NCBI RefSeq assembly: GCF_038008325.1
Contig: NZ_JBBOYW010000001.1
Coordinates: forward strand, 3,813,501-3,877,500
Direction of reading: 5' to 3'
DNA: 64,000 nucleotides
Origin: Lysinibacillus sp. FSL K6-0232
Lineage (GTDB): Bacteria > Bacillota > Bacilli > Bacillales_A > Planococcaceae
Under the pieces are notes generated by a model that had not been told where the DNA came from, did no database searches, and saw only the letters and a program-made list of their open reading frames with translations. Shown piece by piece: positions 33,593-41,737 of this stretch; the first letter of the stretch is position 1, and the number at the start of each line of letters is the position of its first letter. A program made the position numbers and the translations under genes.

Positions 33593-34913
33593 TCCAATTG
33601 AAACAAGACCATTGAAGCCGTTGTTTTTATCATATTTATTCCCAGCCATGGTTGGTATGTTCTTAATGTCCGTTAATATTTTAGTCGATGGTATTTTCGT
33701 GAGCCATGGCGTGGGACCTACAGCCTTAGCAGGAGTCAATATTGCCGTTCCTATTTTCTCTATTCTGCTTTCTATTTCTCTATGGATTGGTATGGGCGGT
33801 GCTACGCTTTTCTCGATTTCTCTTGGCGAGGGCAATAAACAGCGAGCGCATCAGCTTTTTACATTGGCATTTCTAACAATGCTTGTTATTGTGCTCACTA
33901 TTATTGGGCTACTATTGTTCAATCTAAAAGATATTTCCTATATATTTGGTGCAAGTGATGATACGTATCCATATGTACAGCAATATTTATATGTTATTTT
34001 GCTATTTGGTGTATTTTATACAATCGAAAATCTTTTAAGTATTTTTATCCGAAACGATGGTAATCCAAAGCTGGCAATGCTTGGTTTAATAACAACATCT
34101 GTCTTAAATATTATCTTAAACTATATCTTTATTTTTATGCTTGATTATGGTGTCACAGGCTGCGCCTTAGCAACAGCCATTGCTACAATTATCGGTATGT
34201 CTGTGCTTTGTCTTCATTTTTTCCGACCGCAATCTGAGCTAAAGTTTGTTACTTCATTTTTTAAGCTAGCAGACCTAAGGAAAATTTTTGCGATTGGACT
34301 GCCAAGCTTTATCGTTGAAGCTTCTGTAGCTGTAATTGTTATTTTATATAATGTAACCTTTTTACACTATTTAGGCGCAAAGGGTGTCACAGCCTATGCC
34401 ATGGTCAATTATATTCATACAGTGCTGTTAATGATTTTTCTTGGGGTTGGTATGGCTCTGCAACCATTAGTTAGCTACCATCATGGTGCAAAATTAATGA
34501 AGCGGTTAACAGCCTTATTAAAAATTGGCGTGGCGACTGCCCTTATACTAGGGCTATTAATATCGATTATAGCAATGCTTATTCCTTCTCAGTTAATGGC
34601 TCTATTTGGCGACAGCACATTTGCAATTCGCAGTATGGCAGCGCAAGGCTTTGCTTATTTTGCGATCGGCTATATCTTTTTAGGCATCAATATGGTGTTT
34701 GCGGAATTTTTCCAATCCATTGAGAAAATTCGTCTTGCTACAATGATTATGCTATTACGAAGCTTTATTCTATTTATTCCAGCGCTATTTATCCTACCAA
34801 AGTTATTTGGCGCTCAAGCTATTTGGTGGACCTTCCCTGTAGTAGAGGGAGTAACGGCATTACTGATTTATTGCTATATTAAGAAAAAACCGCAAATTAT
34901 TGCCCCCTTATAA
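33579..34913 (+). CDS. MATE-family multidrug efflux transporter
   Basis: A 444-residue, 12-TM transporter of the MATE (NorM/DinF) superfamily that exports cationic drugs using sodium or proton gradients. The repeated-half signature is visible as FLMSVNILVDGIFVSHGVGP (about 24-43) and again in the second half (LRKIFAIGLPSFIVEASVA). It overlaps the GNAT gene and shares the MerR-type promoter. In B. subtilis the comparable module has an MFS pump (Blt) where this one has MATE. Substrates unknown. Confidence 0.92.
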   Translation: MTTINPIETRPLKPLFLSYLFPAMVGMFLMSVNILVDGIFVSHGVGPTALAGVNIAVPIFSILLSISLWIGMGGATLFSISLGEGNKQRAHQLFTLAFLTMLVIVLTIIGLLLFNLKDISYIFGASDDTYPYVQQYLYVILLFGVFYTIENLLSIFIRNDGNPKLAMLGLITTSVLNIILNYIFIFMLDYGVTGCALATAIATIIGMSVLCLHFFRPQSELKFVTSFFKLADLRKIFAIGLPSFIVEASVAVIVILYNVTFLHYLGAKGVTAYAMVNYIHTVLLMIFLGVGMALQPLVSYHHGAKLMKRLTALLKIGVATALILGLLISIIAMLIPSQLMALFGDSTFAIRSMAAQGFAYFAIGYIFLGINMVFAEFFQSIEKIRLATMIMLLRSFILFIPALFILPKLFGAQAIWWTFPVVEGVTALLIYCYIKKKPQIIAPL

Positions 34914-34916
34914 AAT

Positions 34917-34956
34917 AAAAGGAATCATCTCTTTATTGTAGATGATTCCTTTTTAT
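34917..34956. terminator. bidirectional terminator
   Basis: Stem aaaaggaatcatct / agatgattcctttt between the convergent MATE and AI-2E genes. Confidence 0.85.
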
Positions 34957-34965
34957 AATGGCTTA

Positions 34966-36009
34966 TCATTTGTCCTCTTGTATTGGTATAGGCTGCTGCT
35001 CCAGAGGCTCTGAGGAGTTAACACCTAGCACATCCAGCAGGAAGATAAATAGTGGAATACCAATGATTAGTCCCCATACACCAAGGAAGTGCTCTGAGAA
35101 AAGAATAACCATAAATGTATAGAAAATCGGTAAATCCGTCTTTGCGGACATAAGCTTTGGATTTAAAAAATACGCTTCAATCGCATGCAACACTGTTACC
35201 ATCACTAAAATATAAACAATATACATTAAGCCACCAATGCTATAAGCAATAATACTCATTGGAATTAATGAAATAATAACACCTGCTACTGGCACTAACC
35301 CTAAAATAAAAATCATAATACCAAGAGCAATTAAATGTGGGAAGCCCATTATATAAAGCATAATCACTGATAGTACACAGTTAACAGCAGCAATAATAAA
35401 CTGTGCCTCAATTACTTTTCCAAATGAGCGAATAAATACTTTTGAAAAATAGTGAAGCTCATCATATAAAGGTCCAACCTTACTATCCTTAAACTTTGCT
35501 GTAAATTCAATAATTCGTTTCTTCTCTAGTAGGATAAATAAGCTTAATATTAATGAAATCAAGATTTGCATAATGATTTTACCAATATTCGTAATATTTT
35601 TAAGAGTTATATCTACACCCTGCTCTAAATATTTACCAAGCTCAATTTTCTCAAAGGTTGGTGCTAAATATCTGGCAATCTCATTATCATCTGGATTAAC
35701 ATTAAAGCTTGCTATAAGATCAAAAAGCTGTGTGATTTGCTGTGTTACAACCGGCAAATACTTATAAATAACTGCTACAATTGCACCAGCAAGTAATAAG
35801 TATAAGGTTACCGTAACTGCTTTTTCATTTAACGGTACATATCTCTTCATACTCTTTGTTGTTTTCGTAGCAAGCTGATTCATTAAATAGGTGATAATAA
35901 ATGTCAGCAAAATAATATTGATCATACTACGCATTAAATATAATGCAACCGCAATGCCAAGTAAAAGCATAAAACGTTTAAAGCCATGGCTTCGGAAAAA
36001 ATTATTCAT
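34966..36009 (-). CDS. AI-2E family (YtvI/YdbI-like) transporter
   Basis: A 347-residue polytopic membrane protein of the AI-2E family (PF01594). Eight TM helices are predicted. FIILGLVPVAGVIISLIPM (here FILGLVPVAGVIISLIPMS, about 235-253) and PKLMSAKTDLPIFYTFMVIL (about 282-301) are the family-specific segments. Members export small molecules or ions, e.g. Na-Li/H exchange or AI-2. AGGAG lies just upstream of the ATG. Specificity is not readable. Confidence 0.88.
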   Translation of the reverse strand: MNNFFRSHGFKRFMLLLGIAVALYLMRSMINIILLTFIITYLMNQLATKTTKSMKRYVPLNEKAVTVTLYLLLAGAIVAVIYKYLPVVTQQITQLFDLIASFNVNPDDNEIARYLAPTFEKIELGKYLEQGVDITLKNITNIGKIIMQILISLILSLFILLEKKRIIEFTAKFKDSKVGPLYDELHYFSKVFIRSFGKVIEAQFIIAAVNCVLSVIMLYIMGFPHLIALGIMIFILGLVPVAGVIISLIPMSIIAYSIGGLMYIVYILVMVTVLHAIEAYFLNPKLMSAKTDLPIFYTFMVILFSEHFLGVWGLIIGIPLFIFLLDVLGVNSSEPLEQQPIPIQEDK

Positions 36010-36490
36010 TGATTCACTCCTTTTACAAAATGGCCTCGCTGCCTCTGCTACCTAGGGCTACACGCTCAAAATTGATTTACAACAATACGCATCATTCTTA
36101 TGTAAAAATTTCCTCTTTATTAAGTATAGCCATATATCTTTAAGATAAGACGAAATTCATATTTCTTTAAAATTATTGTTTGAAGCTATAGATGGAAGTG
36201 AATTGTATGTTTTGTCAAATTAAAAAGTCTATATTTTATCCTTGTGAAAGCTTTATCAGCGTATAAGCCAACTCTATAAATCTATTATAACCCTTTAAAT
36301 CAACATATCCAATTTGAAAGTTCTTTTATAATGGTATTTCTATAGAATTTTTACTAAACATTATTCTATGAAAATTGTAACAAACCTAACTTAAAGATTG
36401 ATATTGAGGTAGAGGCTTATCAAAAGCTCCGCCATACCATTTTATTCTAATTGATATAGAAATATGTAATTTTTAGTTACTTCTAAAAAC
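36010..36490. other. gene-free AT-rich stretch, nothing recognised
   Basis: About 480 bases between the AI-2E gene and the terminator of the flavin-reductase operon. No open frame with a ribosome site, no repeat and no RNA structure that I can support. Confidence 0.45.
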
Positions 36491-36493
36491 AAA

Positions 36494-36539
36494 GGAGCTG
36501 TTAGGGACATCAGCTTCTACTGACTTTCCCAACAGCTCC
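36494..36539 (-). terminator. terminator of the flavin-reductase operon
   Basis: Stem ggagctgttaggga / tcccaacagctcc, followed on the minus strand by T-rich sequence. Confidence 0.8.
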
Positions 36540-36559
36540 CATTATTTAAGCAGTTACTA

Positions 36560-37165
36560 TTATGGTCGTTCTATCGCAAAAACCTCACCCATTTTTGCAT
36601 AGTTTGATCCTGCAAGCCTGCTAACTGCTTGTAATTTGCTTGGATCAATATAACCTTCATGATAAATTGTTTCATCTATATGAAATTGGACAACTTCTCC
36701 AATCAATAAATCGCCAGTCTGCTCCTTACCATTCATCAATGGAATTGTTTGTACTAAGCGACATTCCATGCGCACCTTTGCCTCTTGAATACCGGGAACA
36801 GTTATTTGCTGACTATCCACTAATGTAAAGCTTGTACGTTCAATCTCACTTTCTGTAACAGGCAAGGATGCTGCTGTTTCATTTACCTGCTCCACGTTAT
36901 CCTCATCTACAATATGCACAACAAATTGCTGACGATGATGGATATGTCGAGTTGTATCTTTTAAGCGTCCATTTGGTCCTTGAATCGCTAAAGAAATCAT
37001 AGGCGGATTAGATGACACGATATTAAAATAACTAAATGGCGCTCCATTTACAACACCCTGCTCTGATTTTGTTGTAACAAAAGCAATTGGTCTTGGAATA
37101 ATACTTCCAATGAGTAATTTATAGTTTTTGCGCTCTGAATTATTCTTAGGATCAATCGAAATCAA
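36560..37165 (-). CDS. flavin reductase-like FMN-binding protein
   Basis: A 201-residue protein of the flavin-reductase-like (split-barrel FMN-binding) family, like B. subtilis YwrF. YKLLIGSIIPRPIAFVTTKS (about 15-34) and NGAPFSYFNIVSSNPPMISL (about 40-59) are the FMN-binding signature. It overlaps the dioxygenase gene upstream by 14 bases, so the products are coupled. It likely supplies reduced flavin or reduces quinones. Last gene of the operon. Confidence 0.85.
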   Translation of the reverse strand: MISIDPKNNSERKNYKLLIGSIIPRPIAFVTTKSEQGVVNGAPFSYFNIVSSNPPMISLAIQGPNGRLKDTTRHIHHRQQFVVHIVDEDNVEQVNETAASLPVTESEIERTSFTLVDSQQITVPGIQEAKVRMECRLVQTIPLMNGKEQTGDLLIGEVVQFHIDETIYHEGYIDPSKLQAVSRLAGSNYAKMGEVFAIERP

Positions 37166-38096
37166 GCTCGCGCACTTTAATTGGAATTAATGTTCTTTCT
37201 AATTGTTCACGATGCTGCTCGTACTGAGGTGGTAGCATTAATTGACTTCCCATCGTTTCAGATGTTTCGTCATAAGCAAATCCAGGAGGGTCTGTAGCGA
37301 TTTCAAATAAAATCTCGCCAGGCTCACGGAAATAAATCGCATTAAAATAATTACGATCCTTCACTTCCGTTACATGTTGCCCATGATTCATCACATATTT
37401 TTGCCACTCTAAATGATCTACATTATCCTCGGCTCTCCATGCAATATGATGAACCGTTCCTACGCCCATTTGACCATGTAAACCTGTTATCATTTTTACA
37501 TCAACCGTATTGCCAATATCTGCATTTGATTTGAAACGAATATAGTCGCCTTCTGCCGCTACTTGCTCAAGACCCATTACCTCTGTTAAAACCTTTGCTG
37601 TTTCTTCAGGATGACTTGAATATAAAGTAGCTCCGGCAAAGCCTTTAATTGCAACTTTAGGTGTTACCTCGCCAAATGTCCATTCATTTACTGCGCCTGC
37701 AGCACGTGCAACGAGTTCAATATGCAAGCCATGTGGATCATCGAATTGAATAACTTGTTCACCAAAACGTTCTGCTTTGTGGAAAGGTATCGCAAACTTT
37801 GCTAAGCGGTTAATCCAAAAAGGCAGTGCTCCTTCTGGTACAACATACGTTGTCACACCGACCTGACCATCACCAATACGCCCTTGATACGCATTAGCCC
37901 AAGGGAAGAAGGTCATAATTGTACCTGGTTTCCCACCTTGATCGCCAAAATACAAATGATATGTGCCAGGATCATCGAAGTTTACTGTTTGTTTTACTAA
38001 GCGTAAACCTAACACGCCTGCATAGAAATCAATATTCTCTTGTGGATGCCCTACAATAGCTGTGATATGGTGAATACCCGCTGTATGCTTTTTCAT
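37152..38096 (-). CDS. ring-cleaving dioxygenase (MhqO-like, VOC superfamily)
   Basis: A 314-residue extradiol dioxygenase of the vicinal-oxygen-chelate superfamily. GIHHITAIVGHPQENIDFYA (about 7-26) is the first metal-binding module with its His, GTVHHIAWRAED (about 209-220) gives the second, and EILFEIATDPPGF (about 256-268) carries the Glu ligand. Close in length and sequence to B. subtilis MhqO/MhqA-type enzymes induced by catechols and hydroquinones. The ATG at 38096 is about 9 bases after AAAGGG; the ATG at 38117 is an alternative. Confidence 0.88.
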   Translation of the reverse strand: MKKHTAGIHHITAIVGHPQENIDFYAGVLGLRLVKQTVNFDDPGTYHLYFGDQGGKPGTIMTFFPWANAYQGRIGDGQVGVTTYVVPEGALPFWINRLAKFAIPFHKAERFGEQVIQFDDPHGLHIELVARAAGAVNEWTFGEVTPKVAIKGFAGATLYSSHPEETAKVLTEVMGLEQVAAEGDYIRFKSNADIGNTVDVKMITGLHGQMGVGTVHHIAWRAEDNVDHLEWQKYVMNHGQHVTEVKDRNYFNAIYFREPGEILFEIATDPPGFAYDETSETMGSQLMLPPQYEQHREQLERTLIPIKVRELDFD

Positions 38097-38139
38097 GTTA
38101 ACAAGCCCTTTCATCATGACTATTTTTTCCCACTTGTGT

Positions 38140-38733
38140 CTAGCGAATTGTATATAATGCTTTAGACCATGGAATTAATTGATCTAGCATCTGGTTTACT
38201 GAATCTGCTTGTACAGCTTTTGGTTTAAAGTCTGTACCATTTTCAAAATCTGTGAATAATGATAGTGCTGGGTGAACACGTACATCTGCGATTAACAGCT
38301 CGCCCATAATGCCACGTAAATGTTCTGCTGCACGAGCACCACCAACAGAGCCATAAGATACAATACCCGCAGCTTTGTTATTCCATTCTTCACGTAAGTA
38401 ATCTAGTGCATTTTTTAAAGCGCCTGTAATAGAATGATTGTATTCTTGCACAATGAAGACAAAGCCATCTTGTTTAGCAATAATTTCTGACCAAGCTTGT
38501 GCACCTGATGCATCTTGTCCTGGTTCGCCTAATAATGGCAATTTATAATCAGCAATATCAATCACTGTATAATTTGCGTCACCACGTTGATCTGCAATTT
38601 CCTTTACCCATTGCGCTACCTGAGGACTTACTCGACCTTCACGAGTTGATCCGATAATAATACCAATATTTAATTCTGCCATTGTTTGTTCCTCCTCTTT
38701 TTTTGAACTAAAAAATTTATTAAAAAAACCCAT
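38140..38733 (-). CDS. NADPH-dependent FMN reductase
   Basis: A flavodoxin-fold reductase. GIIIGSTREGRVSPQVAQW binds FMN, and FVFIVQEYNHSITGALKNAL with IVSYGSVGGARAAEHL completes the FMN_red signature. Such enzymes reduce quinones, azo dyes or chromate. Start choice is ambiguous: AGGAGG precedes the ATG at 38733, giving 197 residues with an unusual Lys/Glu-rich N-terminus, but a second AGGAGG sits inside the frame 8 bases before an ATG at 38682, giving 180 residues that begin as the family usually does. First gene of the oxidative/electrophile operon. Confidence 0.87.
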   Translation of the reverse strand: MGFFNKFFSSKKEEEQTMAELNIGIIIGSTREGRVSPQVAQWVKEIADQRGDANYTVIDIADYKLPLLGEPGQDASGAQAWSEIIAKQDGFVFIVQEYNHSITGALKNALDYLREEWNNKAAGIVSYGSVGGARAAEHLRGIMGELLIADVRVHPALSLFTDFENGTDFKPKAVQADSVNQMLDQLIPWSKALYTIR

Positions 38734-38787
38734 CATTGTACCTCCTGACGAAAGCTAAAGGTTCGAATTCATTTATCCTAATTTTAT

Positions 38788-38807
38788 TTATCTTGAATTC
38801 GAGATAA
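38788..38807. promoter_or_regulatory. palindromic operator candidate between Rrf2 gene and reductase operon
   Basis: TTATCTtgaattcgAGATAA is a near-perfect palindrome just upstream of the FMN-reductase operon and just beyond the end of the Rrf2 gene. Likely binding site of the Rrf2 regulator. Confidence 0.55.
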
Positions 38808-38849
38808 TAATAACATGTCACTCTAATAAACGTCAACATCTTTGTTTTT

Positions 38850-39317
38850 TTATTTTAAGAGTGTACTATCCGTTGATTTAAATGTTTTATCCATCACTTT
38901 TGGCGCTCTATCCGTCACTTCAAACATTCTATCCATCTTATGAGCAATATCTACAATAAATTTCTTGCTCAGTTCCTCTTTCATCTGATTTTCAGCATCC
39001 ACCATCACTTGCTCAATAAGGCAATCATTATGGTTAGAAGAACAGCTAAATAATGAGGTTTGCCCTTCAATCGCATAGATCACATCTAAAAAGGAAATTT
39101 CCTGAGAACGCTTAGCAATCCGATAGCCACCATTCACACCCGGATTCGATTCAATTAAGCCTGCCTTTACAAGCTTTGTTAAAATTTTAGAAAGATACGT
39201 TGGGGATAGATTTTGCATTTCTGCTAAAGACTCTACGCTCATTGATTTTTCTTTAGCGGTTAGTGTCAAAGTAACCATTGTATGTAACGCATAATTTGTT
39301 GCTTTTGAATATTTCAT
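38850..39317 (-). CDS. Rrf2-family transcriptional regulator with repeat-derived tail
   Basis: A 155-residue Rrf2 regulator. The winged HTH includes KYSKATNYALHTMVTLTLT and SPTYLSKILTKLVKAGLIES, then PGVNGGYRIAKR (about 58-69). Cysteines in SLFSCSSNHNDCLIEQV (about 88-104) resemble redox-sensing Rrf2 members such as HypR/YwnA rather than Fe-S sensors. The last ~30 residues (DRMFEVT DRAPKVM DKTFKST DS) are heptad repeats encoded by 21-bp DNA repeats. The regulator is divergent in role from, but encoded in the same direction upstream of, the electrophile operon. Redox/quinone sensing is inference. Confidence 0.82.
   Translation of the reverse strand: MKYSKATNYALHTMVTLTLTAKEKSMSVESLAEMQNLSPTYLSKILTKLVKAGLIESNPGVNGGYRIAKRSQEISFLDVIYAIEGQTSLFSCSSNHNDCLIEQVMVDAENQMKEELSKKFIVDIAHKMDRMFEVTDRAPKVMDKTFKSTDSTLLK
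38865..38948. repeat. 21-bp tandem repeat inside the Rrf2 gene 3' end, four units
   Basis: Units at 38865-38885, 38886-38906, 38907-38927 and 38928-38948 share the core ctatccgtcactt. The consensus differs from the repeat at 10.1 and 28.0 kb. Read on the minus strand they encode heptapeptides beginning DR or DK. Confidence 0.75.
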
Positions 39318-39363
39318 TCTTTATCACCCTCCATTAAAGAGCTTTATTATCTACAATATATCA

Positions 39364-39404
39364 AGAAAAAAAGCATGTTTGTATCAAAACACGCTTTCTT
39401 TTAT
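39364..39404 (-). terminator. terminator of the cupin gene
   Basis: Stem aaagcgtgttt / aaacatgcttt followed on the minus strand by a T run, between the cupin gene and the Rrf2 gene. Confidence 0.75.
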
Positions 39405-39407
39405 TTT

Positions 39408-39938
39408 TTATGCTCTTTGCCCATAGCCCGCTTCTTCAGCAATAGCATCCGCCTTGGTTCTATGAATTGTTCCAGCTGGATGATTAGGCGGTGCATAAAT
39501 TGTGTAAAGCTTTAGTGGCTTATTTCCTGTATTTGTCACGTTATGCCAAGTTCCTGCTGGTACCATTATCGCTGTATCTTCTGAAATATTTCTTTGGAAG
39601 TTTAAATAATCTCTTCTAGGTCCCATTTGAGTCACACCATGCCCCTCTTCAATACAAATAAACTGATCGACATGTGGATGAACCTCTAAGCCAATATCTT
39701 CTCCTACCTCAAGACTCATTACAGTTACTTGCAAATGTGATCCAGTCCATAATGCTGTACGGTAATTTTTATTGTGCTTTGTAGTTTCTTCAATATCCAC
39801 AACAAATGGCTCAGGTCCATAATCCTGCCGCATATGATGGTTCGTCCTTTGCGCTACTTGATTTGGATAAGCCCAATAAACAGGCTGTTGATAACCATAA
39901 TGGTACATCGAGTAATTACCATAATAAGGTTGATACAT
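39408..39938 (-). CDS. cupin protein with Tyr-rich N-terminus
   Basis: A 176-residue protein. Residues 1-35 are tyrosine/glutamine/proline-rich (MYQPYYGNYSMYHYGYQQP); residues 60-165 form a cupin barrel with metal-ligand motif HPHVDQFICIEEG (about 86-98) and second histidine in PAGTWHNVTNTG. I start at the ATG at 39938, ten bases after GGGAGG. B. subtilis has cupins of this type, including spore-coat ones, and the Tyr-rich tail supports a coat role. Substrate and metal unknown. Monocistronic. Confidence 0.78.
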   Translation of the reverse strand: MYQPYYGNYSMYHYGYQQPVYWAYPNQVAQRTNHHMRQDYGPEPFVVDIEETTKHNKNYRTALWTGSHLQVTVMSLEVGEDIGLEVHPHVDQFICIEEGHGVTQMGPRRDYLNFQRNISEDTAIMVPAGTWHNVTNTGNKPLKLYTIYAPPNHPAGTIHRTKADAIAEEAGYGQRA

Positions 39939-40075
39939 TTCCTTCAATCCTCCCGTCCATTCTCAACTTATAGTATGCAAATGATGAAAAGAATGTACTT
40001 ACAGTGCATGAGCAAAGTTGTTCTTTAACTTAGGTTAGACATTGGTTATTATTAAAAATAAAGGAGGTAGTTGCC

Positions 40076-40533
40076 ATGTATGATAGATTGGCTGAAAAAC
40101 TAGCACATACGACAGCAATTAAATGGTTTCTTGGGCATAGCGCTGAAGATAATTGGATTATAGAGGCTGAACAAGAGCTAGGATTTACCTTCCCCCCTCT
40201 TATTGCTGGTGGTTAAAAAATTATGGCAATGCACAGCTTAATGGAGGGAATATTTTAACATTATCCCTACCAGCTTATCGAGATATAAATGACAGCGATC
40301 TTCTCTATATTCATCGGCTAAATTTGGCTGATGAGGATTGGTGCAGACAATATCCAAATAGATTAGATATATTTGTTCCAGATTCAGATGAACTATATTT
40401 CTTTGATACTTCGTCTAAAGATGAGCAAGGGGATTTTCCGGTTATGTGCTATGACTTAATGAATGCTATGATTTATGAGTATGCCCCTACCTTCGCTAAT
40501 TTTTTGGAACATTTAATTGATGAACATTCATAA
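40076..40533 (+). pseudogene. frameshifted SMI1/KNR4 (SUKH) gene
   Basis: The gene starts well: AAGGAGG eight bases before the ATG, then MYDRLAEKLAHTTAIKWFLG and the SUKH entry AEQELGFTFPP. The frame then meets a stop at 40214, but reading continues in another frame as WWLKNYGNAQLNGGNILTLS and on to DIFVPDSDELYFFDTSSKD, ending at 40533. The break maps to a run of six C residues (about 40191-40196); one missing C would restore the frame. Family assignment is from the SUKH-like core. It could be a true pseudogene, a phase-variable tract, or a sequencing error. Confidence 0.75.
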
Positions 40534-40603
40534 GCTATGATAAAAATCCGCCGTACGTTTTGTAGAGAAAATCACAAAAATTTAAGTGGATTTTCACCGT
40601 CTA

Positions 40604-41722
40604 TTATTGAGATAATTCTTTTTTTAGACGTATACGAAATTGATCATCTGTTAGAAATTTTAATTGAAAGCTATTTATACTATTTGAGAGCTTAATTTGC
40701 TCCATTGTTGTTAAATTATTAGTAAAGAAGGCTATTTCCGTTTGGTTGCCTTCCTTATCCTCTGCATAAGCTGCCATTGCCAAAATAAAGGCAGTAGACC
40801 CTCCCTTTTGCCCTGCATGTGTTAGCCATTGTTGATTTGCAGGATTCTCCATTAGTTGTTCCATCACAGGATCTAAATACTTATATACATCCTCACTAAA
40901 GTATTTTTTACGATTTAATTTTTCTAAAATAGCAATGTAATCATTTGTGGGAGCTTTGACTAAACGATCAGACCATACTTTTTGAAAATCCATGCTTAGC
41001 AATTTTAACGCCTTTTCTTTCTCCTCATTTGTCAAAGGATGTTTGATCCATTGATTATGAATAGATAATGCCCTCCTGTGATATTCAGATTTATCCATAT
41101 CTTGTAAAACTATTAATGCCTCTTTTGGCGTTAGCTCTTGTTCTTCCATTAGTTGCATAGGAATATAAAGGGCGCTTGTCATTGGATATAATGGTTCATG
41201 CTTCACTACATCCAGTTGCACTACAACATCATTAATAGCCTGAAGACCTAGTATATGCATTAAATATTCTGTATTCGCATTTGAGCTATAGGCAATCATT
41301 CCTTTTGCTACCTCACTTAACGGTACACTATCTCTGCCATCAAGATTTAATTGTGCTAGCCATGCTTTATGTGCACCACCATCTGTTCTAGGCAAGTAAA
41401 ATGTTTCTAAATCCTTTAAAGAAATTTGCTGCTGAGGATTTATACGTCCATCTGCTGCCTGTTGAGCATAGGCAATCGCTACAATTATTTTCACCGTACT
41501 TGCTAAAACAAGAGGCTTTTCTGTATTTAGCTCTATCCATGGCTGCTGATTGTGCTGAATAGCTAATGAGATGTTTCCACCCTCTTGATTGTCCTTTATA
41601 AATTGCACAATATATTCAGGATCGGCTGTCGTCATATTTTTTTGCACCTTCCAAAATACAATACCTATCGCTAATCCAACACAAACACAAATACCGCTAA
41701 TGATCCAATATATTATTTTCAC
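40604..41722 (-). CDS. class A beta-lactamase-like serine hydrolase
   Basis: A 372-residue protein of the beta-lactamase/transpeptidase superfamily, anchored by one N-terminal TM helix (about 5-25). The active-site Ser is in STVK (75-78), the second motif is SSN (about 146-148), and the third is KGGST (about 324-328). These are the SxxK, SxN and KTG equivalents, with KGG in place of KTG. No Glu166-type omega-loop motif is apparent, so it may be a peptidase rather than a true beta-lactamase. AGGAGG precedes the ATG. It lies directly downstream of the broken DUF4303 gene. Confidence 0.82.
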   Translation of the reverse strand: MKIIYWIISGICVCVGLAIGIVFWKVQKNMTTADPEYIVQFIKDNQEGGNISLAIQHNQQPWIELNTEKPLVLASTVKIIVAIAYAQQAADGRINPQQQISLKDLETFYLPRTDGGAHKAWLAQLNLDGRDSVPLSEVAKGMIAYSSNANTEYLMHILGLQAINDVVVQLDVVKHEPLYPMTSALYIPMQLMEEQELTPKEALIVLQDMDKSEYHRRALSIHNQWIKHPLTNEEKEKALKLLSMDFQKVWSDRLVKAPTNDYIAILEKLNRKKYFSEDVYKYLDPVMEQLMENPANQQWLTHAGQKGGSTAFILAMAAYAEDKEGNQTEIAFFTNNLTTMEQIKLSNSINSFQLKFLTDDQFRIRLKKELSQ

Positions 41723-41737
41723 ATAAGTACCTCCTGT

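Noticed and set aside
36010-36490. Possible small RNA gene in the gap before the flavin-reductase operon
   Set aside because: No promoter-terminator pair or stable structure could be supported by eye.
40604-41722. True class A beta-lactamase conferring resistance
   Set aside because: The catalytic motifs are partly divergent (KGG for KTG, no obvious Glu166 motif), so it could be a peptidase; I annotate it only as beta-lactamase-like.
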